Assembly (NCBI RefSeq): GCF_041814905.1
Contig: NZ_JBGXYA010000002.1
Span: 26,456 to 90,455 of the forward strand
Direction: 5' to 3'
Origin: Glaesserella sp041814905
GTDB lineage: Bacteria > Pseudomonadota > Gammaproteobacteria > Enterobacterales > Pasteurellaceae
Length of the DNA: 64,000 bases
A program made the translations under genes and the position numbers. Of the stretch, positions 51,038 through 59,152 are shown one piece after another (the stretch's first letter is position 1; every line of letters begins with the position of its first letter). The notes below the pieces were generated by a model. That model was not told the DNA's origin. It worked only from the letters and a program-made list of their open reading frames with translations, and did not search any database.

Positions 51038-53308
51038 ATGACAACATTCCACATCTTAGGCTTTCCACGCGTTGGAGCGAAACGTGAATTAAAATTTGCA
51101 CAAGAACGTTACTGGCGTGGTGAAATTGCAGAACAAGATTTATTAGATTTAGCCAAAGCCTTGCGTGAAAAAAATTGGCAGCACCAAGCAGAAGCCAATG
51201 CTGATTTCGTGGCGGTAGGCGATTTTACTTTTTACGATCATATTTTAGATCTGCAAGTGGCAACGGGGGCAATTCCTGCTCGTTTTGGTTTTGACAGCCA
51301 AAATTTAACGCTTTCTCAATACTTCCAACTCGCTCGTGGTAACAAAGATCAATTTGCCATTGAGATGACCAAATGGTTCGATACCAACTACCACTATCTT
51401 GTGCCTGAGTTCCACAAAAACACCGAATTTAAAGCCAACCCAGCTCACTACGTCAATCAAATCCGTGAAGCGAAAGCCTTAGGCTTGAATGTCAAACCAG
51501 TGATTGTCGGGCCATTAACTTTCCTTTGGTTAGGCAAAGAGAAAGGCGAAGCCTTCAATCGTTTTGAGTTATTAAACAAACTTGTGCCTGTTTACCGTGA
51601 AATTTTAACCGCACTTGCAACAGAAGGTGTGGAATGGATCCAAATTGACGAGCCTGCTTTAGCCTTAGATTTACCGGCGGAGTGGCTGGCAGCTTATCAA
51701 GCGGTCTATGCGGAATTAAGTCAAGTGAATGCGAAATTGTTATTAGCCACCTATTTCGGTTCGGTGGCAGAACACGCAGAGTTGCTCAAAGGCTTAGCGG
51801 TTGATGGGTTGCACTTAGATTTAATCCGTTCGCCTGAACAGCTTGCCGCCTTTGAAGATTACAGCAAAGTGCTGTCTGCCGGGGTGATTGACGGGCGTAA
51901 CATTTGGCGCGCGAACTTAAATCAGGCGTTAGATCTGCTTGAGCCGTTAAAGGCGAAGCTCGGCGAGCGTTTATGGATTGCCCCAAGCTGTTCATTGTTG
52001 CATACGCCCTATGATTTAGCGGTGGAAACGCAACTACAAGCGAATAAACCTGAACTTTATCAATGGCTTGCCTTTACGCTACAAAAAATCGAAGAATTGT
52101 CGGTGATTAAGACCGCACTTGAGCAAGGTCGTGCAGCGGTACAAGCACAATTAGACGCAAGCCAAGCGGCGGCTGATGCCCGTGCCACATCAAAAGAGAT
52201 CCACCGTGCAGAAGTGGCGGCACGTTTAGCCAACTTACCTGAAGGGGCGGATCGCCGTACATCGCCATTTGCAGAACGTATTGCGAAGCAAAATGCGTGG
52301 CTAAACTTACCGCTGTTACCAACGACAAATATCGGTTCATTCCCACAAACCAGCGAAATCCGCCACGCACGTGCGAGCTTTAAGAAAGGCGATTTAAGCC
52401 TTGCGGATTACGAAGCGGCGATGAAAAAAGAGATTGAATATGTCGTTCGCCGCCAAGAAGAGTTAGACTTAGATGTGCTGGTTCACGGTGAAGCGGAGCG
52501 TAACGATATGGTGGAATACTTCGGCGAATTGCTTGACGGCTTTGCCTTTACCAAATTCGGCTGGGTGCAAAGTTACGGCTCACGTTGTGTCAAACCGCCT
52601 GTGATTTATGGTGATGTAGCTCGCCCTGAACCGATGACGGTGCGTTGGTCGCAATATGCTCAAAGCCTCACCAACAAAGTGATGAAAGGAATGCTGACAG
52701 GACCTGTGACGATTTTACAATGGTCGTTCGTGCGTAACGATATTCCACGCTCAACGGTCTGCAAACAGATCGGCGTGGCATTGTCGGACGAAGTGTTGGA
52801 TTTAGAAGCGGCAGGGATTAAAGTGATCCAAATTGATGAACCGGCAATCCGTGAAGGCTTACCACTCAAGCGGTCAGATTGGGACGATTATTTGCAATGG
52901 GCGGGCGAAGCCTTCCGTTTAAGCTATATGGGCGTGCAAGATGACACCCAAATCCATACCCATATGTGTTATTCCGAGTTCAACGACATTTTACCTGCGA
53001 TTGCCGGCTTAGATGCGGACGTGATTACCATTGAAACCTCACGCTCCGATATGGAATTACTCACTGCCTTTGCCGACTTCAAATACCCAAACGACATCGG
53101 ACCGGGCGTGTACGATATTCACAGCCCACGCGTACCCAAAGCGGAAGAGATCGAACACCTGTTGCGTAAAGCCTTGAAAGTCGTGCCGAAAGAACGTTTA
53201 TGGGTCAACCCGGATTGCGGCTTGAAAACTCGTGGCTGGAAAGAAACCATCGAACAGTTGCAAGTGATGGTAGAAGTGACCAAGAAGCTAAGAGCTGAGT
53301 TAGTCTAA
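51038..53308 (+). CDS. metE: Cobalamin-independent methionine synthase MetE
   Basis: A 756-residue zinc enzyme that methylates homocysteine with 5-methyltetrahydropteroyltriglutamate. N-terminal barrel (residues 1-390) begins FHILGFPRVGAKRELKFAQE; the catalytic C-terminal barrel has NIGSFPQTSEIRHARA near 430, VLVHGEAERNDMVEYFG near 480, zinc ligands in IHTHMCYSEFND (His, Cys) near 643 and NPDCGLKTRGW (Cys) near 727. Length near E. coli MetE (753). AGGAG precedes the ATG. Its coding DNA reads somewhat richer in G+C than its neighbours in places. Controlled by the MET boxes just upstream, and by MetR in relatives. Confidence 0.97.
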   Translation: MTTFHILGFPRVGAKRELKFAQERYWRGEIAEQDLLDLAKALREKNWQHQAEANADFVAVGDFTFYDHILDLQVATGAIPARFGFDSQNLTLSQYFQLARGNKDQFAIEMTKWFDTNYHYLVPEFHKNTEFKANPAHYVNQIREAKALGLNVKPVIVGPLTFLWLGKEKGEAFNRFELLNKLVPVYREILTALATEGVEWIQIDEPALALDLPAEWLAAYQAVYAELSQVNAKLLLATYFGSVAEHAELLKGLAVDGLHLDLIRSPEQLAAFEDYSKVLSAGVIDGRNIWRANLNQALDLLEPLKAKLGERLWIAPSCSLLHTPYDLAVETQLQANKPELYQWLAFTLQKIEELSVIKTALEQGRAAVQAQLDASQAAADARATSKEIHRAEVAARLANLPEGADRRTSPFAERIAKQNAWLNLPLLPTTNIGSFPQTSEIRHARASFKKGDLSLADYEAAMKKEIEYVVRRQEELDLDVLVHGEAERNDMVEYFGELLDGFAFTKFGWVQSYGSRCVKPPVIYGDVARPEPMTVRWSQYAQSLTNKVMKGMLTGPVTILQWSFVRNDIPRSTVCKQIGVALSDEVLDLEAAGIKVIQIDEPAIREGLPLKRSDWDDYLQWAGEAFRLSYMGVQDDTQIHTHMCYSEFNDILPAIAGLDADVITIETSRSDMELLTAFADFKYPNDIGPGVYDIHSPRVPKAEEIEHLLRKALKVVPKERLWVNPDCGLKTRGWKETIEQLQVMVEVTKKLRAELV

Positions 53309-53337
53309 AACATCATTCAACAATCTTCATTGAGCTA

Positions 53338-53372
53338 AAAGGCTGAAACAACGTTGTTTCAGCCTATTTTTA
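53338..53372. terminator. Two-way terminator between metE and phoA
   Basis: AGGCTGAAACAAC followed directly by its complement GTTGTTTCAGCCT (26-bp perfect palindrome, 53340-53365), then TATTTTTATA. Confidence 0.88.
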
Positions 53373-53395
53373 TATAAACGAGATGAGTTCAACGG

Positions 53396-54850
53396 CTATT
53401 TTTTATCTTCTTTAAACCCAAAGGCATTCATCGCTGCGCGGAATACATCAGTATTATCTACATAACGTTGGCTTGCCGGTTCAACATTGTAGTAACGACC
53501 AATATTAGCCTCTTCTTTGGCGACAGATAAGAAATAGTCTGCTCCGTTACCTTTGGCAAATAGCGGGACTAATTCACGGGTATGGTTATCAAAATGCCAA
53601 CGCACTAACGGCAATGCTCCGGCACCTTGGTTAACGATTTCAGAGTAGAAATTACTGTTAGAATCAGGACCTAATAATAATCCGTTACCGTGATCGGTTG
53701 TCACAATCACTAAGGTGTCATTCCACGAACTATTTTTATTTACCCAATCCACAACGGCTTCAACGGTGAGGTTAAAATCGATCTGTTCCTCAATTAAGCG
53801 CGGTAAATTGTTTGCATGAGCAGCCCAGTCAACAGCACCACCTTCAACCATTAAGAAGAAACCGTTCGGGTTTTGGCTGAGAATATTCAATGCACCTTGT
53901 GCCATGGTTGCAAGGGCAGGTTGATTTTCCAATAAATTACCGCTTGTTACACCCGCACGATTAAACTGCAATGTCGCGTTATTTTGAGCAGTTCCAAGGA
54001 GCTTACTTTTACCTTTAAGGTTTAATTTACCTTCAGCAAGAGCGATGAAATCTTCTTTTTCATCAATAAGCATATAATCTGTTTCACCGGCAGATAATTT
54101 ATCCCAAATTTCAGGTCCGCCTACATAACGAAACGCTTTATCATCTTCCGGCTTAATTCGTTTGCCGTTTTTATCGTAATAAGGATGTCCCGCTCCCATA
54201 ATTACCGATGCCCGACCGGATTCAACCGCTTCTTTGGCAATTTCCGCATAATTATTTCGTTCTATATTGTGTGACAGGAATCCTGCCGGTGTTGCATGGC
54301 TCCATTGGACGGAAGTAACAACACCCAGCGCTTTGCCATTTTCTACCACATATTCGCCGATATTTTTTAACGGAGTATTGTTATTTGACCAGTTGACAGC
54401 ACTATTGTAGGTTTTCTGTCCGCTGGCTAATGCGGTTGCAGCAGCCGCACTGTCAGTAAAATCGGTCCGAGCATAATCATAGCCATCAAAATAACCGGAA
54501 TAGCTGGTTAGATTGCTTTTAAAAGAAGCATCGGATTTGCCATCGTTCCACAGTTTGGATGCATCAAAAACGACGGAGCCTTCTAAGGTGTTGGTTGGTG
54601 TTTTAGACGTGTTTAGTGGATAAGTAGAAGCGAATACTTTAACATCAAAACTGTCATAAACCTCTTTTCCTAAGGCTCCATGACGGAAATAGCTTGCCGC
54701 TTTCCATGTATTTGGACTTGCTCCGTCACTGATTAATAAAATGACATTTTTGGTTTTTCCTGCATTAGCCGTATCATCGGAGGCAATAGCGTTTTGACCA
54801 ACGGCTACTCCCACTAAAATTGCTAATGTTACTTTCATCATTTTTTTCAT
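53396..54850 (-). CDS. phoA: Periplasmic alkaline phosphatase (PhoA family)
   Basis: A 484-residue phosphatase that releases phosphate from esters in the periplasm. Signal peptide MKKMMKVTLAILVGVAVGQNAIA. Metal and nucleophile signatures: LLISDGASPNT near residue 39 (metal Asp), FTDSAAAATALASGQKTYN near 131 (nucleophile Ser), MVEGGAVDWAAHANN near 330 and IVTTDHGNG near 380. E. coli PhoA is 471 with two disulfides; I see no cysteine here, so those disulfides are absent. I start at MKKMMK, where GAGG is upstream; the frame is open 19 codons further. A single gene; no Pho box was recognised. Confidence 0.9.
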   Translation of the reverse strand: MKKMMKVTLAILVGVAVGQNAIASDDTANAGKTKNVILLISDGASPNTWKAASYFRHGALGKEVYDSFDVKVFASTYPLNTSKTPTNTLEGSVVFDASKLWNDGKSDASFKSNLTSYSGYFDGYDYARTDFTDSAAAATALASGQKTYNSAVNWSNNNTPLKNIGEYVVENGKALGVVTSVQWSHATPAGFLSHNIERNNYAEIAKEAVESGRASVIMGAGHPYYDKNGKRIKPEDDKAFRYVGGPEIWDKLSAGETDYMLIDEKEDFIALAEGKLNLKGKSKLLGTAQNNATLQFNRAGVTSGNLLENQPALATMAQGALNILSQNPNGFFLMVEGGAVDWAAHANNLPRLIEEQIDFNLTVEAVVDWVNKNSSWNDTLVIVTTDHGNGLLLGPDSNSNFYSEIVNQGAGALPLVRWHFDNHTRELVPLFAKGNGADYFLSVAKEEANIGRYYNVEPASQRYVDNTDVFRAAMNAFGFKEDKK

Positions 54851-55176
54851 TGCAAATACCTCGATTGTTGTGAGAAAAATCAGGATGTTTGTCAAAGACA
54901 ACATCAAAAATTAGGCAGTAAATGAATATGAAAGTCTTGCCTTTGTGTGGCAATGGCAGGCGATAAGACAAATATTATAATGCGCTGACTTATTGCACTG
55001 TCCAGTTAAGTAATGACCAAAATAATAGGTATGAATTTATTATGTTAGGAATGCGCGTAATATATCTTAAATAACAAGATGCTGTATAGCTTGTTTTACC
55101 AGTCTGAATTTATTTTCAGGGATTTACAAGCGGTCATTTTTGACACATTTTTTGCAAATCCCTTAAACTATAAGTG
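54851..55176 (-). promoter_or_regulatory. phoA upstream region
   Basis: 326 bp without a gene. On the minus strand a TATAAT lies at 54974-54979 with a weak TGGACA-type -35 upstream. A hairpin (GATGTTTGTC with GACAACATC, one bulge) is in the leader at 54884-54905. An uptake signal is at 55126-55134. I recognise no Pho box. Confidence 0.45.
55126..55134 (+). repeat. DNA uptake signal sequence (Apl type)
   Basis: Exact ACAAGCGGT with T-rich tracts and TTTTTTGCAAAT. Flanked by AGGGATTT and AAATCCCT, which could pair into a stem around it just after amiB. Confidence 0.83.
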
Positions 55177-56262
55177 TTATTTCAACTTCAGTTTTTTACC
55201 TACGACAATTTTATTGTTCTTAATATTGTTCAGCTTGCTCAATTTTTCAGGCGTGGTGTTATACATTTTGGCAATTGAATAGAGCGTTTCATCTTTTTGA
55301 ACTACATGATAAGTCGCATTACTATTCACTTTTTTCGTGGTTGATTTGGTTGCAGAGCCTTTACTTTCCACCACAGCAGCTTTTTTATTTTTCTCTGCCT
55401 GTGTCGCTTTTTCCTTGTTGTTTTTACTCTCTTTTTTATTGTTTGCGGTTTTATTTTCTTTGGTTGTTGACGTTGCCGTCTTCGGTAAAGCATATCCCGG
55501 ATTTTTACTGCGATAGGCGACCAACCCGTTATAAATTGCGCGGGCAACTTGGCGACGATAAGCCTTCGTGGATAATTTCTTTTCTTCAACCGCATTCGAT
55601 AAAAAACCGGTTTCGACTAAAATGGATGGAATATCCGGTGAACGCAGTACACTCAAGCTGGCGTGCTGCGGAGAGCTTTTGACCAATTGGGTGATATTGC
55701 TCATTTTACCTAATACAGTTTTACCTAACTCGTAACCGGTACGTTGGGAATGCGAAAATTGCAGGTCTAATACCGTTTGGTTGAGGTAACGTTCGTTATT
55801 ATTTGACAGCACCGAGCCGGCTCCGCCTAATAATTCGGATTGTTTTTCATGATCTTCCAACCATTTACCGAGTTCATCGTTTGCTCGGCGATTGGACAGC
55901 ACCCAAACGGAAGCTCCCCTTAAATCTTTAGAACTTGGCGAAGAGTCGGCATGAATCGAAATCAAAAAATTCGCTTTATTTTTACGGGCAATCTCAGTTC
56001 GTTGCGGTAATTGAATAAAATAATCACCGTTGCGTGTCATCACGGCTTTGAAATTTGGATCTTTATCCAATAACGCTTTTAATTCACGGGCGATTGAAAG
56101 CGTCACTTCTTTTTCTTTTAGCCCTAAAGTTTTGCCGATCGCACCGGGGTCTTTACCGCCATGCCCAGCATCAATCGCGACTATAATTTTGGATTGTGCG
56201 CTAAAACTGAGGAGTGCACTGATAAAGCCGATACTAAGGATATTTAATAACTTCTTATACAT
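55177..56262 (-). CDS. amiB: N-acetylmuramoyl-L-alanine amidase AmiB
   Basis: A 361-residue periplasmic zinc amidase that splits septal peptidoglycan to separate daughter cells. Signal peptide residues 1-24, amidase_3 domain about 26-245 (DAGHGGKDPGA zinc His, SIHADSS, LVETGFLSN catalytic Glu), then a Lys/Asn/Glu/Thr-rich linker (about 255-315) and a C-terminal LysM domain (YHVVQKDETLYSIAKMYNTTPEKLSKLNNI). 10 bp after tsaE, as in E. coli. Confidence 0.95.
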   Translation of the reverse strand: MYKKLLNILSIGFISALLSFSAQSKIIVAIDAGHGGKDPGAIGKTLGLKEKEVTLSIARELKALLDKDPNFKAVMTRNGDYFIQLPQRTEIARKNKANFLISIHADSSPSSKDLRGASVWVLSNRRANDELGKWLEDHEKQSELLGGAGSVLSNNNERYLNQTVLDLQFSHSQRTGYELGKTVLGKMSNITQLVKSSPQHASLSVLRSPDIPSILVETGFLSNAVEEKKLSTKAYRRQVARAIYNGLVAYRSKNPGYALPKTATSTTKENKTANNKKESKNNKEKATQAEKNKKAAVVESKGSATKSTTKKVNSNATYHVVQKDETLYSIAKMYNTTPEKLSKLNNIKNNKIVVGKKLKLK

Positions 56263-56272
56263 AAATTTTATC

Positions 56273-56773
56273 TCAAGCGGTCTGTTTTTCTAAAAATTTT
56301 GCAAAAATATGCTGCCCGATATTGTTTTGTGGTTGTAATGTCACTTTTCTGCCTTCACTCTGATAATCAATTTGAATCACTAAATCTGCCGGCGGAATCA
56401 TGCCTTCACCGCGACTAGCCCATTCAAATAAACAGATCGTTTGCGGACCAAAATAATCGCGAATTCCCATAAATTCCAGTTCTTCCGGATCGGCTAAACG
56501 ATACAAATCAAAATGATAGAGCGAGTAGCGAGAGAGTTGATACTCTTCAACCAACGTGTAAGTCGGACTTTTTACGTTGCCGTTATGCCCAAATCTTTGC
56601 ACGATACTGCGTGTTAGTGTCGTTTTGCCCGCACCAAGTTCACCGTTTAAATAAATAACTAATGAAGCAGTGGGGGACGCGGCTAAATAGGCTTGTAATT
56701 CATCGGCTAAATATGCACCGAATTGTAGCATTTGCGCTTCATTTTCAACGTAAAATGGCTGTGTTTTTGTCAT
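56273..56773 (-). CDS. tsaE: tRNA threonylcarbamoyladenosine synthesis ATPase TsaE
   Basis: A 166-residue P-loop protein of the TsaBDE complex that makes t6A37 in tRNA. Walker A LNGELGAGKTTLTRSIV near residue 47, SPTYTLVEEYQL near 76 and YHFDLYRLADPEELEFMGIRDYF near 95. Slightly longer than E. coli TsaE (153). Lies 14 bp after orn and 10 bp before amiB in the same run. Confidence 0.94.
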   Translation of the reverse strand: MTKTQPFYVENEAQMLQFGAYLADELQAYLAASPTASLVIYLNGELGAGKTTLTRSIVQRFGHNGNVKSPTYTLVEEYQLSRYSLYHFDLYRLADPEELEFMGIRDYFGPQTICLFEWASRGEGMIPPADLVIQIDYQSEGRKVTLQPQNNIGQHIFAKFLEKQTA

Positions 56774-56787
56774 GGTTTGGATTAAAT

Positions 56788-57342
56788 TTATTCATCTAAT
56801 TTAATAAAGTGGTGGCGGTAGAATTTCAATTCTTCAATCGATTCGCGAATGTCGTCCAATGCGAGGTGCGAATTTTTTTTAGTCAATTGCTTTAATATTT
56901 CCGGCTTCCAGCGTGTGGCAAGTTCTTTTAATGTGCTGACATCTAAATGGCGATAATGGAAATAGTCTGCTAATTCCGGCATATATTGATATAAAAATCG
57001 TTTATCTTGCGCCACACTGTTACCACAAATCGGTGAAGCGCCTTTGGGCACCCACTGTTTTAAAAAATCAATTGTTTGCAATTCCGCCGCACGTTCCGAC
57101 AATTTACTCTGCTTAACTCGTTCGACCAACCCGTTTGCCGTATGGGTTTTTACACACCAATCGCTCATTTTATTCAGTAATTCGTCAGATTGATGAACTG
57201 CTAACACCGGACCTTCGGCAAGAATATTTAAATCTTTGTCCGTCACGATAGTCGCAATTTCAATAATGCGTTCTTTTTCCGGATCCAAACCGGTCATTTC
57301 TAAATCGATCCAAATTAAATTCTGTTTGTTGAGTGGTGACAT
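56788..57342 (-). CDS. orn: Oligoribonuclease
   Basis: A 184-residue 3'-5' exonuclease that clears short RNAs and pGpG from cyclic di-GMP breakdown. DEDDh residues: WIDLEMTGLDPEKERIIEIA near residue 12 (Asp, Glu), GNSVAQDKRFL near 107 (Asp), and HLALDDIRESIEEL near 156 (His, Asp). Close to E. coli Orn (181). AAGGA stands before MSPLNK; an in-frame TTG six codons up is unlikely. Confidence 0.96.
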   Translation of the reverse strand: MSPLNKQNLIWIDLEMTGLDPEKERIIEIATIVTDKDLNILAEGPVLAVHQSDELLNKMSDWCVKTHTANGLVERVKQSKLSERAAELQTIDFLKQWVPKGASPICGNSVAQDKRFLYQYMPELADYFHYRHLDVSTLKELATRWKPEILKQLTKKNSHLALDDIRESIEELKFYRHHFIKLDE

Positions 57343-57369
57343 AGTATTCCTTTTTTGCAAAAAAAGTGC

Positions 57370-57849
57370 TTAATCTAACCGCTTGTGAAGAGCAGCATAA
57401 ACGGCCGCCGGCACAAAAGGTTTCACATCGCCTTGGTGACGGTAGATTTCCCGTATCATTGTCGATGAAAGATAACGCCATTGTACTGACGGCGGGAAAA
57501 AAATGGTTTCCAGCCCGTGAGCCAATTGATCATTCAGTTGTGCCAATTGGATTTCATAGTCAATATCATCCGCTCCTCGAATTCCACGGATTAAACTCAC
57601 CGCATTATACTGTTTGGCAAGATCTGCCAATAAACCACTGAAACCGACAATTTGTACATTCTTTAAATAATTGCAGCTTTGTTCAACCAACGTGACGCGC
57701 TGTTCAAGATCAAAAAGCGGCTGTTTAGTGGGGTTTTTCGCCACTGCAATTACTACGTTATCAAAGAGTTTTGCAACTCTTTCTATGATATCTAAATGTC
57801 CATTAGTAATTGGGTCAAAAGTACCCGGATAGATAACCGTATGCTTCAT
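57370..57849 (-). CDS. coaD: Phosphopantetheine adenylyltransferase
   Basis: A 159-residue nucleotidyltransferase in coenzyme A synthesis. PGTFDPITNGHLDIIERVA near residue 8 has the nucleotide-binding HxGH-like turn, RGIRGADDIDYE near 89 and YLSSTMIREIYRHQGD near 125 are family marks. 1 bp after waaA. In E. coli waaA-coaD is also one transcript. An uptake signal overlaps its 3' end (57378). Confidence 0.97.
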   Translation of the reverse strand: MKHTVIYPGTFDPITNGHLDIIERVAKLFDNVVIAVAKNPTKQPLFDLEQRVTLVEQSCNYLKNVQIVGFSGLLADLAKQYNAVSLIRGIRGADDIDYEIQLAQLNDQLAHGLETIFFPPSVQWRYLSSTMIREIYRHQGDVKPFVPAAVYAALHKRLD

Positions 57850-57850
57850 T

Positions 57851-59131
57851 TTATCTCTCTAAATAAGGCGCGAGTAGCGCAAGATGGCGCTTTAATGCGC
57901 CTTGGTTTTCTTTTAATACGCCAAAACCGGCTTGGCTGATTTTTTTACCGGATTCCGGGTGAGCGAGGAAATAATTTACTGCCTCTACCACAGCCTCAAT
58001 ACTGCTTCCTATTTCGACTACGCCGTTTACACTACGTAATTTTGCAAAAATTTCAGGAAAATTAAAGGTATGGATACCTGAAATGACCGGAAGTTCAAAT
58101 GCTATCGGTTCTAATGGATTATGTCCGCCGTGTTTGACCAAACTTCCTCCGACGAAAGCGATTTTAGCTAATCCGTAAAGAATCATCATTTCCCCCATGG
58201 TATTGCCCAGTAAAACCTGAGTATCTGCGGTAACAGGCTGATTATCCGATCGTTTTACATAAGGAATTTGCATTTTCTGCAACAAGGTTTCAACACTATC
58301 AAATCTTTCCGGATGGCGAGGTACCACGATGAGTAATAAATTCGGATAACAGGTAAGTAGTTGTTGGTGTGCTTCCAATATAATTTTTTCTTCCCCTTCA
58401 TGGGTACTACCTGCAATCCATACTGGACGTTCTCCTAAATTGAGTATGTTAGCGGCTTTTGCCACTTGCTCTCGCAATTCATCGTTAATTTCTAAATCGA
58501 ATTTAAGGTTTCCGGTATTGATTAAACGGTTTGGATCAAAACCTAACTGAATATAGCGTCCTGCACTGACTTCGTCTTGTGCCAAAATTAGCTTAATTTC
58601 ATTGAACATATTTTTGAGATGCGCTTTAATCCAACCGTAACGACGAGCAGAACGAGGGGATAGGCGGGCGTTGGCAATCACGAACGGAATATTGTTTTTG
58701 TCCATTTGCTTAATTAAATTCGGCCATAATTCGGTTTCTATGACAATAAAGAGTTTTGGTTTGACAAAATGCAGAAAGCGTTTAATTGCATCTGGTAAGT
58801 CATAGGGGAGATAGAAATGTGAGACGCTACTACCGAACGCCGCTTCTACTCGAGCGGAACCTGTCGGAGTTACTGTAGTTACGGTAATCGGCAACTGTGG
58901 ATATTTTTTCTGAATTGCCTTAATTAACGGTGTTGCGGCAATGACTTCTCCAACGGAAGCCGCATGAATAATAATACCGTTTGCTTTCGGTTTGGCGATA
59001 TTGCCGTAAAAACCATAACGCTCCCATAATCTTTTGCGATATTCGGGGAGTTTTAAACTACGCTTCCACATCATCAGTAAAATAAGTGGCTGAATAAGGT
59101 AGCTGAGCAAGGTATAAAATCGACGTAGCAT
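57851..59131 (-). CDS. waaA: Kdo transferase WaaA
   Basis: A 426-residue glycosyltransferase (GT30) that adds Kdo to lipid IVA in lipopolysaccharide. N-terminal membrane anchor (about residues 1-20), IHAASVGEVIAATPLI near 55, the acceptor-side YLPYDLPDAIKRFLHF near 105 and GGSLVKHGGHNPLEPIAF near 323. Length equals E. coli WaaA (425). In H. influenzae one Kdo is added, then phosphorylated; whether this enzyme adds one or two is not visible. Follows dnaE by 21 bp. Confidence 0.95.
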   Translation of the reverse strand: MLRRFYTLLSYLIQPLILLMMWKRSLKLPEYRKRLWERYGFYGNIAKPKANGIIIHAASVGEVIAATPLIKAIQKKYPQLPITVTTVTPTGSARVEAAFGSSVSHFYLPYDLPDAIKRFLHFVKPKLFIVIETELWPNLIKQMDKNNIPFVIANARLSPRSARRYGWIKAHLKNMFNEIKLILAQDEVSAGRYIQLGFDPNRLINTGNLKFDLEINDELREQVAKAANILNLGERPVWIAGSTHEGEEKIILEAHQQLLTCYPNLLLIVVPRHPERFDSVETLLQKMQIPYVKRSDNQPVTADTQVLLGNTMGEMMILYGLAKIAFVGGSLVKHGGHNPLEPIAFELPVISGIHTFNFPEIFAKLRSVNGVVEIGSSIEAVVEAVNYFLAHPESGKKISQAGFGVLKENQGALKRHLALLAPYLER

Positions 59132-59152
59132 TATGCTTTTCCTATCGGGCGG

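Noticed and set aside
54940..55010. PhoB box upstream of phoA
   Set aside because: No pair of CTGTCAT-like 11-bp repeats found.
55326..55595. Open frame overlapping the amiB linker
   Set aside because: Highly basic product caused by the Lys-rich linker read in another frame.
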